64,000 nt of DNA from Microcebus murinus (GCF_040939455.1 NC_134108.1:86844001-86908000), one strand, 5' to 3'; shown: positions 26,451 through 38,208, counted from the stretch's first letter. Notes: generated from the sequence alone by a model not told the origin. Numbers and translations: made by a program.

Positions 26451-27169
26451 GAATGTGTCCCTACAAGTCATTCCTGACTAATGGACTCTGCTGTGTGAGT
26501 CACACATGACTCAGCCAGTATTTTGGATGTTTTAATGAGTTACCATTTATTTAAGCAGGCTTCAGACACATTAGTCATTGTGAGAGATTCAGCTTCTACG
26601 CTTTCGCTTAGTGACTAATTGAAAATAAGAACAGAATAGATATTTACCTGGTAACTTTCCAAATTTCCAAAGGACTTTGGCATCAATTATCTCATTTTGT
26701 TTCATGAAACTTGTGTCACATTGGCTGTGAAAAGCAGTACCTTATCTTAGAGACCCCTCTCACCTTTATAACATACTGGAAGAAGCCATCTTAGAAAAAA
26801 ATGAATGAATGAAATGAAATGATGAAATAATGATGCATTAGAAGAGAAACTGAAACAGAAAAAAATAGGATTTAAAATTGAATGTCTGAACAACAAATAA
26901 AACCTTACCACTTAACTAAAGAACACAAAGAAGACCTCTATAAATAGATAACCATATCATTATGTTAATACTTCAAATTGTGAAGATATTAATGTCCCCC
27001 AAATATTCAATTGATGGGAATTCAAAGTACTAAAGAAGTTTGTTTGTTTTGTTTTGTTTTTGGTTTTAAAGAAGATTGGTTTGAAGTTTATCTGTAAGGG
27101 AGAATGGCACAAAACAAAGAAACGTTTGAAAAGGAACGATGAAAGTCTGTTTCTTCCCATACTACCCAC
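26451..27169. other. Unannotated stretch
   Basis: No recognisable exon or repeat. Small homogeneous runs ('gaatgaatgaaatgaaatga' near 26802) only. Confidence 0.4.
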
Positions 27170-27997
27170 ACCATGGCTCATTTCTGACACTATACGTATC
27201 AATTTTCCAGAAAACACCAATCAGGCCTCTTATAATTCAATTCAATTCAATTCTGATACCATCTACCTGGAGCTAGAGTCACATCCCCCAGGTTAACTTC
27301 TCTACGGCTGCCCCCAGTCCAGATGCCAATTGCAAGCCAAAAACTTCCAAGTGACTGGCTATAAATTGAAGTTCCCGTGGTCCCCTCCTCAAGTTTGATC
27401 ATTTGCTAGATTAGTCCGCAGAACTCAGGAAAGCGCTTTACTTATGTTACCTGTTTATTATAAAAAATATTAAAAAGGATACAGATGAACAGCCAAATGC
27501 ATAAGGCAAGGTATGGGGGAAGATGTGCAAGGCTTCCATATCCTCTCCAAGGTTCACCATCCTCCCAGCATCTCCAGGGGTTCAGCAACCTAGAAGCTCC
27601 AAACCCCCATAGTTCAGGCCTTTTAATGGAGGCTTTATCAAATAGGCATGATCGATTAACTCAATCTCCAGCTTCTCTCGTCTTCCAGGAGGATGGGGTG
27701 GTGGGTGGGCCTGAAAATTCCAGGCTTCTAATCACAGCTCGATCTTTCTGGTGACTAACTCCCAGGCAGGTGTCCACCAAGAGTCACCTCATTAGAATAA
27801 AAGACACTCAGGTCACCCAGAAATTTTCAAGAGATTAGAATCTTTGTATCAAGAACTAGGGTCGAAGACTAAATATTAGAATGAAAGATTCACCTAGCAT
27901 CCTTATTGCTTAGGAAATTACAAGGGCTTTGGAAATTATGTGTCAGAAATGGGACAGAGACCAAATATCCATTTCTTATTATATCACAATATCACAA
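27170..27997 (-). mobile_element. ERVL-type solo LTR (MER21-like), antisense
   Basis: Landmarks in order: 'cttacttatgttacctgttt', 'gaacagccaaatgcataagg', 'aggccttttaatggaggctt', 'attagaataaaagacactca' and, at the LTR 5' end, 'attatatcacaatatcaca'. I recall this terminus from a MER21/MLT2-group ERVL LTR; the precise family is unverified. An open frame inside (27485-27754) has no coding meaning. Confidence 0.6.
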
Positions 27998-28356
27998 AAG
28001 TATATTTTAAATTTGTGGTAAATAAAACAATGCAGAATTAGTGTAAGTATCAAAAATAGATCAACAGAATGGAATATGGAATCCAGAAACAGACCATTTA
28101 GTAGTTTTGGAAATTTAGTTTATAAAAAGGATGGTCTTTCCTTAATTGGGGGAAAATTTTTATGTGAAATATATAGGCCCAAAGATGGTTAGCTGGCCCC
28201 ATTCTTTGATGCTTCCTTAGTTATGGAACCCGTGATTTCCAGCTGGGCATATTGCTGCCCACAGTAGAGGCAATACCTGCCAGTCTTCCTGCAGTACAGT
28301 GGCCATGTGATTAATTGCAGACCAGTGGGATGTAAGCACAGGTTAGTGCTATAATC

Positions 28357-28566
28357 TTTTTCTTTTCTTTTCTTTTCTTTTCGTTTCGTTTCGTTTCTTT
28401 TCTTTTCTTTTCTTTTCTTTTCTTTTCTTTTCTTTTCTTTTCTTTTCTTTTCTTTTCTTTTCTTTTCTTTTCTTTTCTTTTCTTTTCCTTTCCTTTCCTT
28501 TCCTTTCTTTTCTTTTCTTTTCTTTTCTTTCTCTCTCTCTCTCTTTCTTTTCTTTCTTCCTTTCTT
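28357..28566. repeat. (TTTTC)n/(TTTC)n microsatellite, ~200 bp
   Basis: Long pentanucleotide array with variant blocks (CGTTT near 28380, CCTTT near 28487-28505) and a (TC)n end. It sits exactly where the poly(A) tail of the adjacent antisense Alu monomer should be, so it grew from that tail. The antisense Lys/Glu-rich 132-codon frame (28189-28587) is an artefact of it. Confidence 0.95.
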
Positions 28567-28716
28567 TGTTTTTTTAGACAGAGTCATGATCTATCGCTCT
28601 GGCTAGCGTGCAGTCACCTTGGCTCGCAGCAACCTGAAACTCCTGGGTTCAAGAAATCCTCCAGCCTCGGCCTCCCAGAGTGCTAGGATTTCAGGTATGA
28701 GCCACAGTGCCCGGCC
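28567..28716 (-). mobile_element. Alu monomer with expanded tail
   Basis: One Alu arm ('tctggctagcgtgcagtcac' ... 'gagccacagtgcccggcc') joined to the (TTTTC)n tail. Target duplication 'tgctataatctt' at 28347-28358 and 28719-28730. Confidence 0.85.
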
Positions 28717-28730
28717 AATGCTATAATCTT

Positions 28731-28762
28731 CTTTTTTTTTCATGTAACAGAAACATTTGTAC
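28731..28762. mobile_element. Ultra-short twin-primed L1 insertion (candidate)
   Basis: A 32 bp insert of a T-run plus 22 bp matching the sense strand of the local L1 3' end ('atgtaac..aaacatttgtac', 19 of 22 matching). It is flanked by perfect copies of 'aatgctataatctt' (28717-28730 and 28763-28776). A T-run followed by sense L1 sequence is the expected structure of an extreme 5' inversion. Confidence 0.55.
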
Positions 28763-29061
28763 AATGCTATAATCTTAAAGGGTCGGTTATGACCACCTAT
28801 GCCCTTAATCCTTCCTGCTGGCTGAAATGAGAACATGGTATTTGCTACTTGCAGCTATCTTGGTTCACGTGGAAAAAGCAATGGTTGTGATTGGTGGAGT
28901 GATAAAATAAAAAGACTAGGGATCCCTGACACTGTAAGCCCTGACTTTCCTATCTTTAAATTTTATTTTTGGAGGGAAATAAAATTCCATTTATTTTAAG
29001 CTACTACCATTTTAGATTTTCTGATACCCCTAGATTAACCCAATCTTAGCTGACACAGATG

Positions 29062-29514
29062 TAAGGCTGCTGATTACATCTTGAAAAAAATTAAATTTAA
29101 AATTTACGAAAAAGTAAAAAAATAAAGAAATAAAAAAACTACCTTATCAAAATCTGTTAAAAAGGAAAGAATTTCCCTAATCAAAGACATATATTTTTGA
29201 GTCTAGGTTTCATCTCTCTATTGCTAATGTAATAATTCTTTAAAGGGATATCCATTTATTATTGTGGAATAATAGTGTCAGTTTGAAAAGTTCACTTGTA
29301 AATTTCTTGCTTAGCACATGGAATATATTTTCCCATGGAATAAAAGTTATAGATGATGGCTGTGTTTCCTGTGAGTCAGTGCTGTGCAGGGTAGATTCTG
29401 ACGAACACATAGGACTTTAAACCTGATACTGATAGTGGTGGGCATTTCCAGGCCCCTATGCTTCTAATGTAGTCATGATGTAACAAGTTTACAGTATTGT
29501 ATGTATGGTATGTA
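29062..29514. other. Unannotated stretch
   Basis: Unique AT-rich sequence. Confidence 0.4.
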
Positions 29515-29700
29515 TCAGTCCATTTTGCACTGCTCTAAAGGAATGCCTGAGGCTGAGTAGTTTATAAGAAAGAGGTTTATTTGGCTTAGAGTTCTGCAGG
29601 CTGTACAAGAACCATGGTGCCAACATCTGTTTCTGATGAGAAGGGAGCCTCCAATCAAAGTGGAAGGTGAAGGGGAAGCAGGTGTGTCACATGGTGAGAA

Positions 29701-29795
<95 letters not shown>

Positions 29796-29982
29796 CAAGA
29801 GGAGGAGGTGCCAGCCTCCTTTAAACAACCAGCTCTCATGTGAACCAATACAGTGAGAGCTCACTCTTCACGGGGTGGGGACCAAGTCATTCATAAGGGA
29901 TCCGCCCCCCCATGACCCAAACACCTCCCTCTAGGCCCCACCTCCAACACTGGGGATCAAATTTCAAACCAGATCATAATAT
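29515..29982 (-). mobile_element. MST/THE1-type MaLR LTR containing an expanded (GA)n
   Basis: 'tcagtccattttgcactgct' at one end, 'tgaggctgagtagtttataa', 'ggtgaaggggaagcaggtgt', and 'gaccaagtcattcataaggg' with 'cccacctccaacactgggga' at the other. The normal purine-rich stretch in the middle has become a ~90 bp (GA)n array. Confidence 0.9.
29703..29792. repeat. (GA)n microsatellite
   Basis: Pure GA repeat of about 90 bp inside an MST LTR. The Glu-Arg repeat frame on + and the Leu-Ser repeat frame on - are artefacts. Confidence 0.97.
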
Positions 29983-29984
29983 TA

Positions 29985-30600
29985 TGACTATAAATACTAT
30001 GTATGGCTTAGCCAAACATCATATTACAATTATTTTCCCTTTATTAAAACTTTTTGTTCTCCTTAAGGTTGGTTACTATTCTTAACAGTTTATTTTTTTT
30101 ACTTGCTTACCTTTGTTTATATGAACCATCAATTTGACCCTAAACTTTGCAACCAATTGTTTAAATCTCTTAATACATTCAGACACACCAGGTATTCTTA
30201 CAATGTCCATTATTTTGAAGAATCTCTCCCAGGCCTTTAGGTTTCCTTGGAGGCCTTGTGTACACCCACCATCTTGGGAACTCTCTTCACCACTCCCATG
30301 AGTAGAATCCCGTGTTTCTTGAACTTTGTTGTTGTTGTTTTTTTTCTCTTTTTGGTTTACTTTCTTTGTAGTGGAGCACATCTTCTAGCCACCTCCTAGG
30401 AAAGGCTTCATAATGAAGGATGCTGCGTCTTTGGAATATCTTGGTGTATTCTCACGTTTACTTGCCGGTGTGACTGGATAGATGGTTTTAGCTTTGTAAT
30501 TGCTTTCCCTTGGAATTTCAAAAGCACCATTCCATTTTCTTCTAAATTATAGTTTTGCTGTTGAGAAGTTCAAGCCTTTGTGATTCTTAATCCTTTGTAA
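29985..30600. other. Unannotated stretch, possibly an old repeat
   Basis: A 99-codon antisense frame (30082-30381) is the longest non-repeat frame here. Its product is Lys/Asn-rich at the start, and I cannot match it to a family. 30480-30600 resembles an old dispersed repeat. No supporting splice or promoter signals. Confidence 0.3.
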
Positions 30601-30604
30601 CTGT

Positions 30605-31150
30605 ATTCATTTTCTACTGCTGTGTAACAAAATTGCCACTAATTTGGAGACCTAAGATGACAACTGACAGCTATTTATTATCTCATAGTTCTACAACTCA
30701 GAAGTCAGGCTGGGTTCAACTGAGTTCTCTTCTTTCAGGGTCTCATAAGGCCAAAATCAAGGTTTTTATTTTGGGCTGGGCTCTCACATGGAGGTTATGG
30801 AGAAGAATGCAGTTCCAAACTCTTTAAAATTTTTGGCCAAATTTGACTTTCATTTGTAGGGCTCAGGTCCCTGCTTCCTTGCTGGTGGTCACCTGGGGGC
30901 TGTCCTCAGCTTCCAGAGGATGTTCTCACTGCTTGTCATGCAGCCTCCTCTGTCTTCAAGCTAGCAATGGTGCACCGAATCCTGATGGCTTCCAATCTCT
31001 TTAGGTTTCCCTTCTGCTACCAGCCAGAGAAGGCTGCTTTTAAAGGGCTCAGGGGATTAGATTAGGCCCACCCAGATAATCTCTGTATTTTAAAAGCAGT
31101 GATTTGGGATTTTTATGACATTATCAGAGAGAGTCCCTTAGCTGAAGTAC
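30605..31150 (-). mobile_element. MLT1-type MaLR LTR, antisense
   Basis: 'ctactgctgtgtaacaaaat', 'ctcatagttctacaactcag', 'aagtcaggctgggttcaact', 'aggcccacccagataatctc'. An old, diverged LTR. Confidence 0.75.
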
Positions 31151-33759
31151 CTATTGTAGTTTGGTTAAATAACTGGAGGAAAAAAATCTTGAGGGATCTC
31201 TCTTTAGAATTTTGCCTAGCACAGTAACCATTTATAACTTACAAAAGAGCCTTCTGTCTCCTAGGAAGTCTTGATACTCCCCTTGGTTGCTTGTGTAGGG
31301 AATGATTTTAAAGGGATTAAAATAATTTTAAGGGGATTTGCAAAAATATACAATGGCATCAATCTTCTATTTTATGCTTTAGAAAAGATAGGTATTTTTA
31401 AAAATGTTATTTATGTTAACATGTACTATGTTCATTAAGATTATATTTTTAAATATGGTAAATATTGATTTCCATATTTCATATGAATAAAAGGTTTTGG
31501 GGGCTTTCAATAATTTTTAGTTACTATACCAATAAATAGAATGTAATTAATAAAAAAGAGGAAATATGGACAACACCAGCTACTAAATTTCCTAAATTAA
31601 TAGTGTTATAAAAATGTATTCTGTGGCACTTTCCTTCTTAAAAATAGCTTGGGCTGTTTTGGAATAATTTTTAACTCATTATATGTGATTGCAAGCTCCT
31701 TATGTGCTTTGGAATTCAGAATTTCATGCTTCCACATTCTCAACTGACTTCATTTAACTTTATGAAGTTTGTGCTAAATATATAAATGCTTAAGGATATG
31801 TGCATATCATTGAAAGTGCTGAATTAAAATGATTTTAAACAAGTTCTTTATTGTATCAACTTGACATAATTATCATGTATTTTTTTCAGGGAGTTGCATT
31901 GTTTTCTACACATTGCTTAATTAGGTTTAAAGAAGGGGAAAATGACAGGGGAAATTAACTTTATAGAGTAAATGAAAGGGACAAAAAGAAGTTCTTCAGG
32001 TTCCCTGCCAATGTGTGTTCCTTCTCAGCCCTGAATTCACTAATCCTCTGCTTGTCCCCACTCCAATTATTTATTTATTTATTTTTACAGATTTTCAATC
32101 TCAATCCTGTAAAAAGATCTACCATTTTCTTAGAGAATCAGCTGTTTCTGAACAGAACTAGGAAGTGGTAGGAGCTGAGTATGTGGAGAGGACTTTTGGG
32201 GGCTTTTGTGAACAGGTGTTCTAGAACTACTAGGACATTGAAATATTACTCTTCATAATTTTTGCACCACATTCTCCATAATAAAAGGTGTCATTGCAGT
32301 CTTCCAGTTGTCTATGTCACATTGGATGCATATAAAGGAAGAATAAATCGATGCAGCTTGTAAAACAATCACAAATTTGGAGAAAGCTAAGGTGGAAGTA
32401 TTCTTCTGTCATGGTTATTATGGCCTTATGCTCACCTGAAACTACATTTCTGTGATAGATGAAGGTTGTGGGAAAGACTATTCCCTTCTTGGACTCATAT
32501 ATTATTCTCAAAAATCATTCCCTTGGTTCCACTGGGCATGTTTTTATCCTATTTCTTTAACAGTTAGTGCTGGGATGGCAAAAACTTTGTGTTGCATACA
32601 CTATACTGTAACATATAATTACATAAACATAAAACAAAACCAGAATTATTGTGATTGCATTTTCCCCCACAATAAAAAAATAGGTTTAATCCTTTACTTA
32701 ATTTGCATCCTTGCTCCTCCAATCCTATTTCATAATTCATTAGTAGGGAGTAGCTTAGTCATAAACAACATACTGTTTCCCCTTGTTGGTACTTAGTAAA
32801 CTTTAGCTTCTGTAATCTGTTCTCATAAAATGAATCCCATAATTCCTTTAATCATTTTAGTCACTCTTCTCTAGATCCATTCAATTAGATTATAACTTTT
32901 TGGCAAGAGAAGTACTTGAGTTGAACAGTCTTCCCATATGTCGTCTCAGAAGAGTGGTTGGGGAAAGGCTTAAATCTTTTACATTTATGGCTCAATGGCT
33001 ACAGTCATTTTGACTGATGTAGCTCTCGGAATATAATAGGTATTGAACAGATGCTTGTGAATGAAAAATGTTGAATATGGACTTATTGACAATTTATTAT
33101 TTTTCCCATCTATCTCTTAAGCCCTTTACTGACATGTAGTTTCTCCTTTGGAAGAACTCATTTTAAATAACAGAAAGACTTTTAATGTATATCATGCTAA
33201 TATCATAGATTTTGTTATAATACCATATGTACAACAAAGCTTTACAATATTTTTACAAAAGTGGTCATAAGAAGTGTTAGTATTATACATTGGTATGAAA
33301 TCAAGGGCCCAGGAAAGGATATTAGAAAAAACTCATGGGTACACATTGAGAAGATGAGATTGTCAAAACAAGGTATGGGAAACAAGACAAAATTAATCAA
33401 ATTGGATATTAGAAGATGATAAAATTCCCAGGAAAAAATTTGGGTAAGTAGTGCTATAAAGAGAGAATTTTGTTTTTAATGTGGCCTAATATGTAACCCA
33501 GCTTGGATAGTTCTTTTCTTTGACATAGGGAAGCATTTCAGAAATGGAATGAAATGAACATTTTCCATAAAACACTTCTTCTTAGCACAATGGCACCTAT
33601 TTTGCATGGAGATGAGCACAAGCTGGAAAGAGTTGTAAAAATGGAAGTAACTATTAGGTTTTTAAGTATGAAATGTCCTATTTCCTTAAGTATTCAGTTT
33701 GACAGTTGTTATCTCTGACATTTCACTTTGACACTCTTTGTGTTATTTTTATTGTACAT
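31151..33759. other. Long unannotated stretch
   Basis: 2.6 kb with no confident repeat or exon. A possible CR1/L3-type LINE scrap lies at about 32815-32950 ('tttaatcattttagtcactc'). A 114-codon frame at 32452-32796 is Cys/Ile/Leu/Tyr-rich without any domain, and I treat it as chance. Confidence 0.4.
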
Positions 33760-36700
33760 CCTCAGTCTTTCAAACACACATTTTGGTTTGTGATTATCTT
33801 TAAAAAAATTTTTTTAGAGCAATGTTTGTGAAACCGTGGATAAGTAAAAAAATTGTGTTTTTCAAATATGGGTTCTGTCATGGAACCAATGCTACGCAGA
33901 CAGCTCAAAATATCAACAAAGTGTTTGGGAAGTATGTGGCTAATGAACATACAGTACGTTGATGGTTTGAGAAGTTGTGTTCTGGTGATTTTAATCTTGA
34001 AAATGAGCCATGTGGGTGGCTTGACACCAAGGTAGATAATGATGACCTGAAAGCTAAAGTGGAAGCAAATCCATCTCAACCTATGCCTGAATTAGCATCA
34101 AGGCTATTTTTTTTTAATTTTTAAATTTATTTTTTATTTTTTTAAATTTCAGACTGTTAACAGGGGTACAAATGCTTTGGTTACATAAATTGCCTTTGCA
34201 CCACCTGAGTCAAAGATATAAGCAGGCCCAGACAGCATGCACTGCAGCTGTTAGGTGTGAGTTTATCTATCCCTTTCTCCCCCCTTCCTCCTGCCCAACA
34301 CCTGATGAATGTTACTTCTATACATATGCATAAGTTTTGATCGATTAGTACCAATTTAATGGTGGGCACATGTTATATTGGTTATTCCATTCTTGTGATA
34401 CTTCACTTAGAAGAATGGGCTACAGCTTCATCCAGGATAACACAAGAGGTATTAGTTCACCATTTTTTTATGGCTGAGTAGTACTCCATAGTATACATAC
34501 ACCACATTTTATTAATCTGCTCATGGATTGATGGGCACCGGGTTGTTTCCACATCTTTGCAATTGTGAATTGTGCTGCTATAAACATTCATGTGCAAATG
34601 TCTTTTTTATGGAATATGTTTTTTTTCCTTTGGGTAGATGTCCAGGAATGGGATTGCTAGGTCAAAGGGTAGTTCTACCTGTAGCTCTTTGAGGTATCTC
34701 CATATTACTTTACACAGAGGTTGTACTAGTTTGCAGTCCCACCAACACTGTACAAGGGGGCTTCATCCCAGAGATTCAGGGATGGTTCAATGTATGCAAA
34801 TCTATGAATGTAATTCACCACATCAATAGAAGAAAAAATGAATATCATATGATCCTCTCAATAGATGCAGAAAGAGCATTTCACAAAATTCAGCACCATT
34901 TTATGATAATAATGCTTAAGAAAATAGGCATAGATGGGACTTACCTAAAACTGATACAAGCCACATATGACAAACCCAAGGCCAACATCACACTGAATGG
35001 GGAAAAATTGGAAACATTCCTGCTTAGAACGGGAACCAGACAAGATTACCCTCTATCACCACTTCTATTCAACATAGTGCTGGATGTCCTAGACAGAGCA
35101 ATCAGACAAGAGAAGGAAATCAAGGACATCCAAATGGGGACAGGAGAGGTCAAACTATTGCCCAAAGAATCTGCCAAGAGACTACTGGAATTGATAAATA
35201 AATTCAACAAAGTCTCAAAATCAATGTACACAAATCAGTAGCATTCATATATGCCAACAACAGTCAAACTGAGAACCAAATCAAAGACTTAATACCTTCC
35301 ATAATAGCAACAAAGAAAATAAAATACTTAAGAATGTATTTAAGGGATGAAAGACCTCTACAGGGAGAGTCATGAAGCATTGAGGAAGGAAATAGCAGAG
35401 GATGTAAACAGATGGAAAACTATACCATGATCATGGATTGGCAGAATCAACATTGTTAAAATGTCTAATAGTACCCAAAGTGATCTACAGATTCAATGCA
35501 ATCCCTATTAAAATATCAACAACATTTTTTTGCAGATCTAGAAAAAATAATTCTACATTTGTATAGAACAGAGAAGACCCCATATAGCCAAAGCAGCCTT
35601 AAGCAAAAAGAACAGATTTGGAGGTATCAGTTTACCAGACTGACTACAAGGCTATAGTAGCCAAAACAGAATGTTATTGGCATAAGAACAGAGAGATAGA
35701 CCAATGGAATAAGACTGAGCACCCAGATATAAAATCATCCTCATATAGGTATCTGATCTTTGACAAAGCAGACAAAAACATACATTGGAGAAAAGAATCC
35801 CTATTTAATAAATGTTGCTTGGAAAAATTGGATAGCCACATGTAAAAGATTGAAACAGGATCTACACTTTTCACCACTCACAAAAATCAACTCACGATAG
35901 ATAACAGACTTAAACCTAAGACATGAAACCATAAGAATTCTAGAAGAAAATGTTGGAAAAACTCTTATAGACATCAGCCAAGGCAAAAAATTTATGAAGA
36001 AGACCCCAAAAGCAATCAAAGCAACAACAAAAATAAATAAATGGAACCTAATTGAATTAAAAAGCTTCTGCACAGTCAAGCAACTATCATTAGAATGAAT
36101 AGACAACTTACAGAATGGGAGAAAATATTTGCATGCTATATATTTCATAACAGGCTGATAACTAGAATCTATATAGAACACAGGAAAATCAGCAAGAAAA
36201 AAACCATACAACCCCATTAAAAAGTGGGGCAAAGGACATGAAGAGAAACTTTCAAAAGAAGATAGACTAATGGACAACAAACATATGAAGAAATGCTCTA
36301 CAGCTTTAATCATCAGACAAATGCAAATCAAAACCACAATGATATATCATTTAACTCCAGTGAGAATAGCTTTTATCACAAAGTCCCCAAACAACAAATG
36401 TTGGCATGGATGTGGAGACATAGCATAAAGGTTTGACATTATTATTCCAACAATATTGGACCATTTCAAACAAATCAGCAGGGCAAAGAAGCTGTATGGA
36501 TAGATGGGTTCTGCATAAATTAAATGAGCATCAAAAGAGAAATCATCTCGAAGCTTGCCTTTCTTTGCTGTCACAACATAAACGTGAACAATTACTACAC
36601 CATATTGTTAAGGGTAATGGAAAGTGGATTCTTTTTGACAATCTTAAGTGTTTGGAACATGCTGAGATAAAGATGAAGTGGCAAAATTCAGTCCAAAACT

Positions 36701-37185
36701 GAATGTTCATCCAAAACGCTAATGGTGTCTTTTGGTGGTCCAGCGCTGGTATCCACTACAGCTTCATGAAACCTGGTCAATTGATGACAACAGATGTCTT
36801 CTGCAACCAGTTGGATGAAATTATGAGGATGCTTGCAATTAAGCAAAGCTGCTCAAACTAGACAGGCTGAACTTGGAAAGTTTCTGTCATCCACTGTATT
36901 CCCTAGACCCCACACCAACTGATCACCACTTCTTCCAGGCTTTGAACCACTTCTAGCAAGGAAAAATATTCAATTCTTAACAAGCTGTGGAAAATGCCTT
37001 TCACGATTTCATAGCCACTCACTGTCTAGGTTTCTTTGCTACTGGCATAAACAATCTACCATTAACATGGTAAAACTGTGTTGCTAGTTTAGGCACATCC
37101 TTTGATTAATTGTACTGGTTCTTGTTTGAAATATAATGAACTAAACTTTTGATTCCAAATCAGACATTTTATATTTAATATAATC
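33760..37185 (+). pseudogene. Mariner (Tc1/mariner) transposon with decayed transposase, split by L1
   Basis: Conceptual + strand reading with frameshifts shows mariner order. First comes the N-terminal helix-turn-helix part (a 'TAQNINKVFGKY'-like stretch, then 'CSGDFNLENEP' and 'KVDNDDLKAKVEANPSQ') at about 33850-34090. After a 2.3 kb L1, it resumes with 'LNEHQKRNHLEACLSLL' and the catalytic-core opening 'KGNGKWILFDN' (about 36520-36650). 'WWSSAGIHYSFMKPGQ' and 'CNQLDEI' follow, and then a C-terminal 'AVENAFHDF'-like stretch near 36990. The first catalytic Asp (GDEKW in the family) reads Asn. The block expected to carry the second catalytic motif (HDNARPH) is missing between about 36840 and 36870. 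Several in-frame stops are present, so the element is dead. It resembles Hsmar1/cecropia-type mariners; terminal repeats were not resolved. Confidence 0.8.
34104..36420. mobile_element. L1 insertion with 5' inversion (twin priming), inside mariner
   Basis: 34104-34760 is antisense L1: T-rich tail, 'caggggtacaaatgctttgg', then 'gagtagtactccatagtata' and 'cccaccaacactgtacaag'. 34761-36420 is sense ORF2, from the reverse-transcriptase region ('[15 protein letters not shown]', 34855 onward) to 'ggcatggatgtggagacata'. The end of the sense piece and the start of the antisense piece are adjacent points in an intact L1. Flanking target duplication 'tagcatcaagg' (34093-34103) / 'tagcataaagg' (36421-36431). 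The ORF2 piece has stops and frameshifts. The FADD-type catalytic block of reverse transcriptase, expected near 35160, is deleted. Confidence 0.88.
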
Positions 37186-38208
37186 TCGGAATAGGATTGG
37201 CAAAAACCCAGGTGAGGCTCTGGCACAAGGCATTGTGGGAATTAAACACCCTACCAGAGATCTGGAGAAAAGCACTAAGAGCAAGTCTAACACTAAGATA
37301 GAAGACATGGTCTTTTTTGGGTGGGAAGATCTAAGAGTTCACAACAGCCATGTTGAGGATACAGTTTTAGGTGGTAATCAGCATCAGAACTAGGTGTAAA
37401 TCCAAGATCTGCATGTAGGTCAGGTTGCACAGAGCAGAAGCTTTATAGTCAATCATAGAACCAAGGTCAATGAGATGAAAATAGAGACAGTTATCACTGT
37501 TATTAGGAAATGAGACTTTTAAAATGGACCAAGAGAGTCAGGCATGATTGGCTGATTGAAGTTCTGGCTTGGTATTCCTCAGGCCCAGAAGACCTGGACA
37601 GAAGTGATCAGCCATGGATACTGTGCACTCATACGAGGGTCTGGTTTTGATTCAGAAAAAACTCCCTATCGTTCTACTCCAACTACTTTAAATTGCAGTT
37701 GATGCAGCATAAGTGAATTTTAGACTCCTTTTACTAGTGAAGAGAAATCATTCCCTATTTCCTCTGAGTTAGTATTGTTTCTGGGACCCCATGGGGCAGC
37801 CTGTAGATGATTCCATGTTCACTGTGGACAGCTGGGATGGGCTGGGAGTTGTCAGAAACTGACATTTAGAGAATTGGAAGGCTAAAGAAAGATAGCTACA
37901 GTTTTATAATGAAGGACCAGAATTAATTTGGAAGCCAGAAGGGACCCGGAAAAGAGAATAAAAATGGGAATTACAAATGAGTGGATCTTTGCCATTGGTA
38001 AAAATCTGGGTCATTTACAGCTGTATTTTTCCATTCGTGTTTTTGTCTGTGGGCTTTGATAACACAGTTGTCTAATAAATGTTTCATCATCTGATTCTGA
38101 CAATAGATTTCTTTCTAGAATACAATTGTTATATAACAAAAATTCAGTATGTTGGAGAAAAAAAGTCAATCAACACAATTTTAAGCTTTGTATGTCCTTT
38201 GTTTGCAG

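Larger units (their letters stand above)
28170..29060 (+). mobile_element. Old MaLR-like LTR, split by Alu and microsatellite
   Basis: Left part has 'ggccatgtgattaattgcag' and 'accagtgggatgtaagcaca'. The right part has 'ccttaatccttcctgctggc', 'cagctatcttggttcacgtg' and the end 'aatcttagctgacacagat'. This order suits an old MLT1-group LTR interrupted at 28359-28762. Confidence 0.5.

Noticed and set aside
27485..27754. 89-codon frame as a small gene
   Set aside because: Lies wholly inside an antisense ERVL-type LTR.
28189..28587. 132-codon minus-strand frame rich in Lys-Glu/Arg repeats
   Set aside because: Produced by translating the (TTTTC)n microsatellite; no flanking coding signal.
29636..29864. 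Glu-Arg repeat frame on + and Leu-Ser repeat frame on -
   Set aside because: Both are translations of the pure (GA)n array inside an MST LTR.
30082..30381. 99-codon minus-strand frame
   Set aside because: Begins with a low-complexity Lys/Asn run and lacks any recognisable family, promoter or splice signal; kept only as an unannotated stretch.
32452..32796. 114-codon + strand frame
   Set aside because: Hydrophobic, Cys/Tyr-rich, no domain, no splice context and AT-rich surroundings; compatible with chance.
35801..36337. 178-codon minus-strand frame, the longest in the window
   Set aside because: It is the antisense of L1 ORF2 within the inverted L1 segment; no independent evidence of coding.
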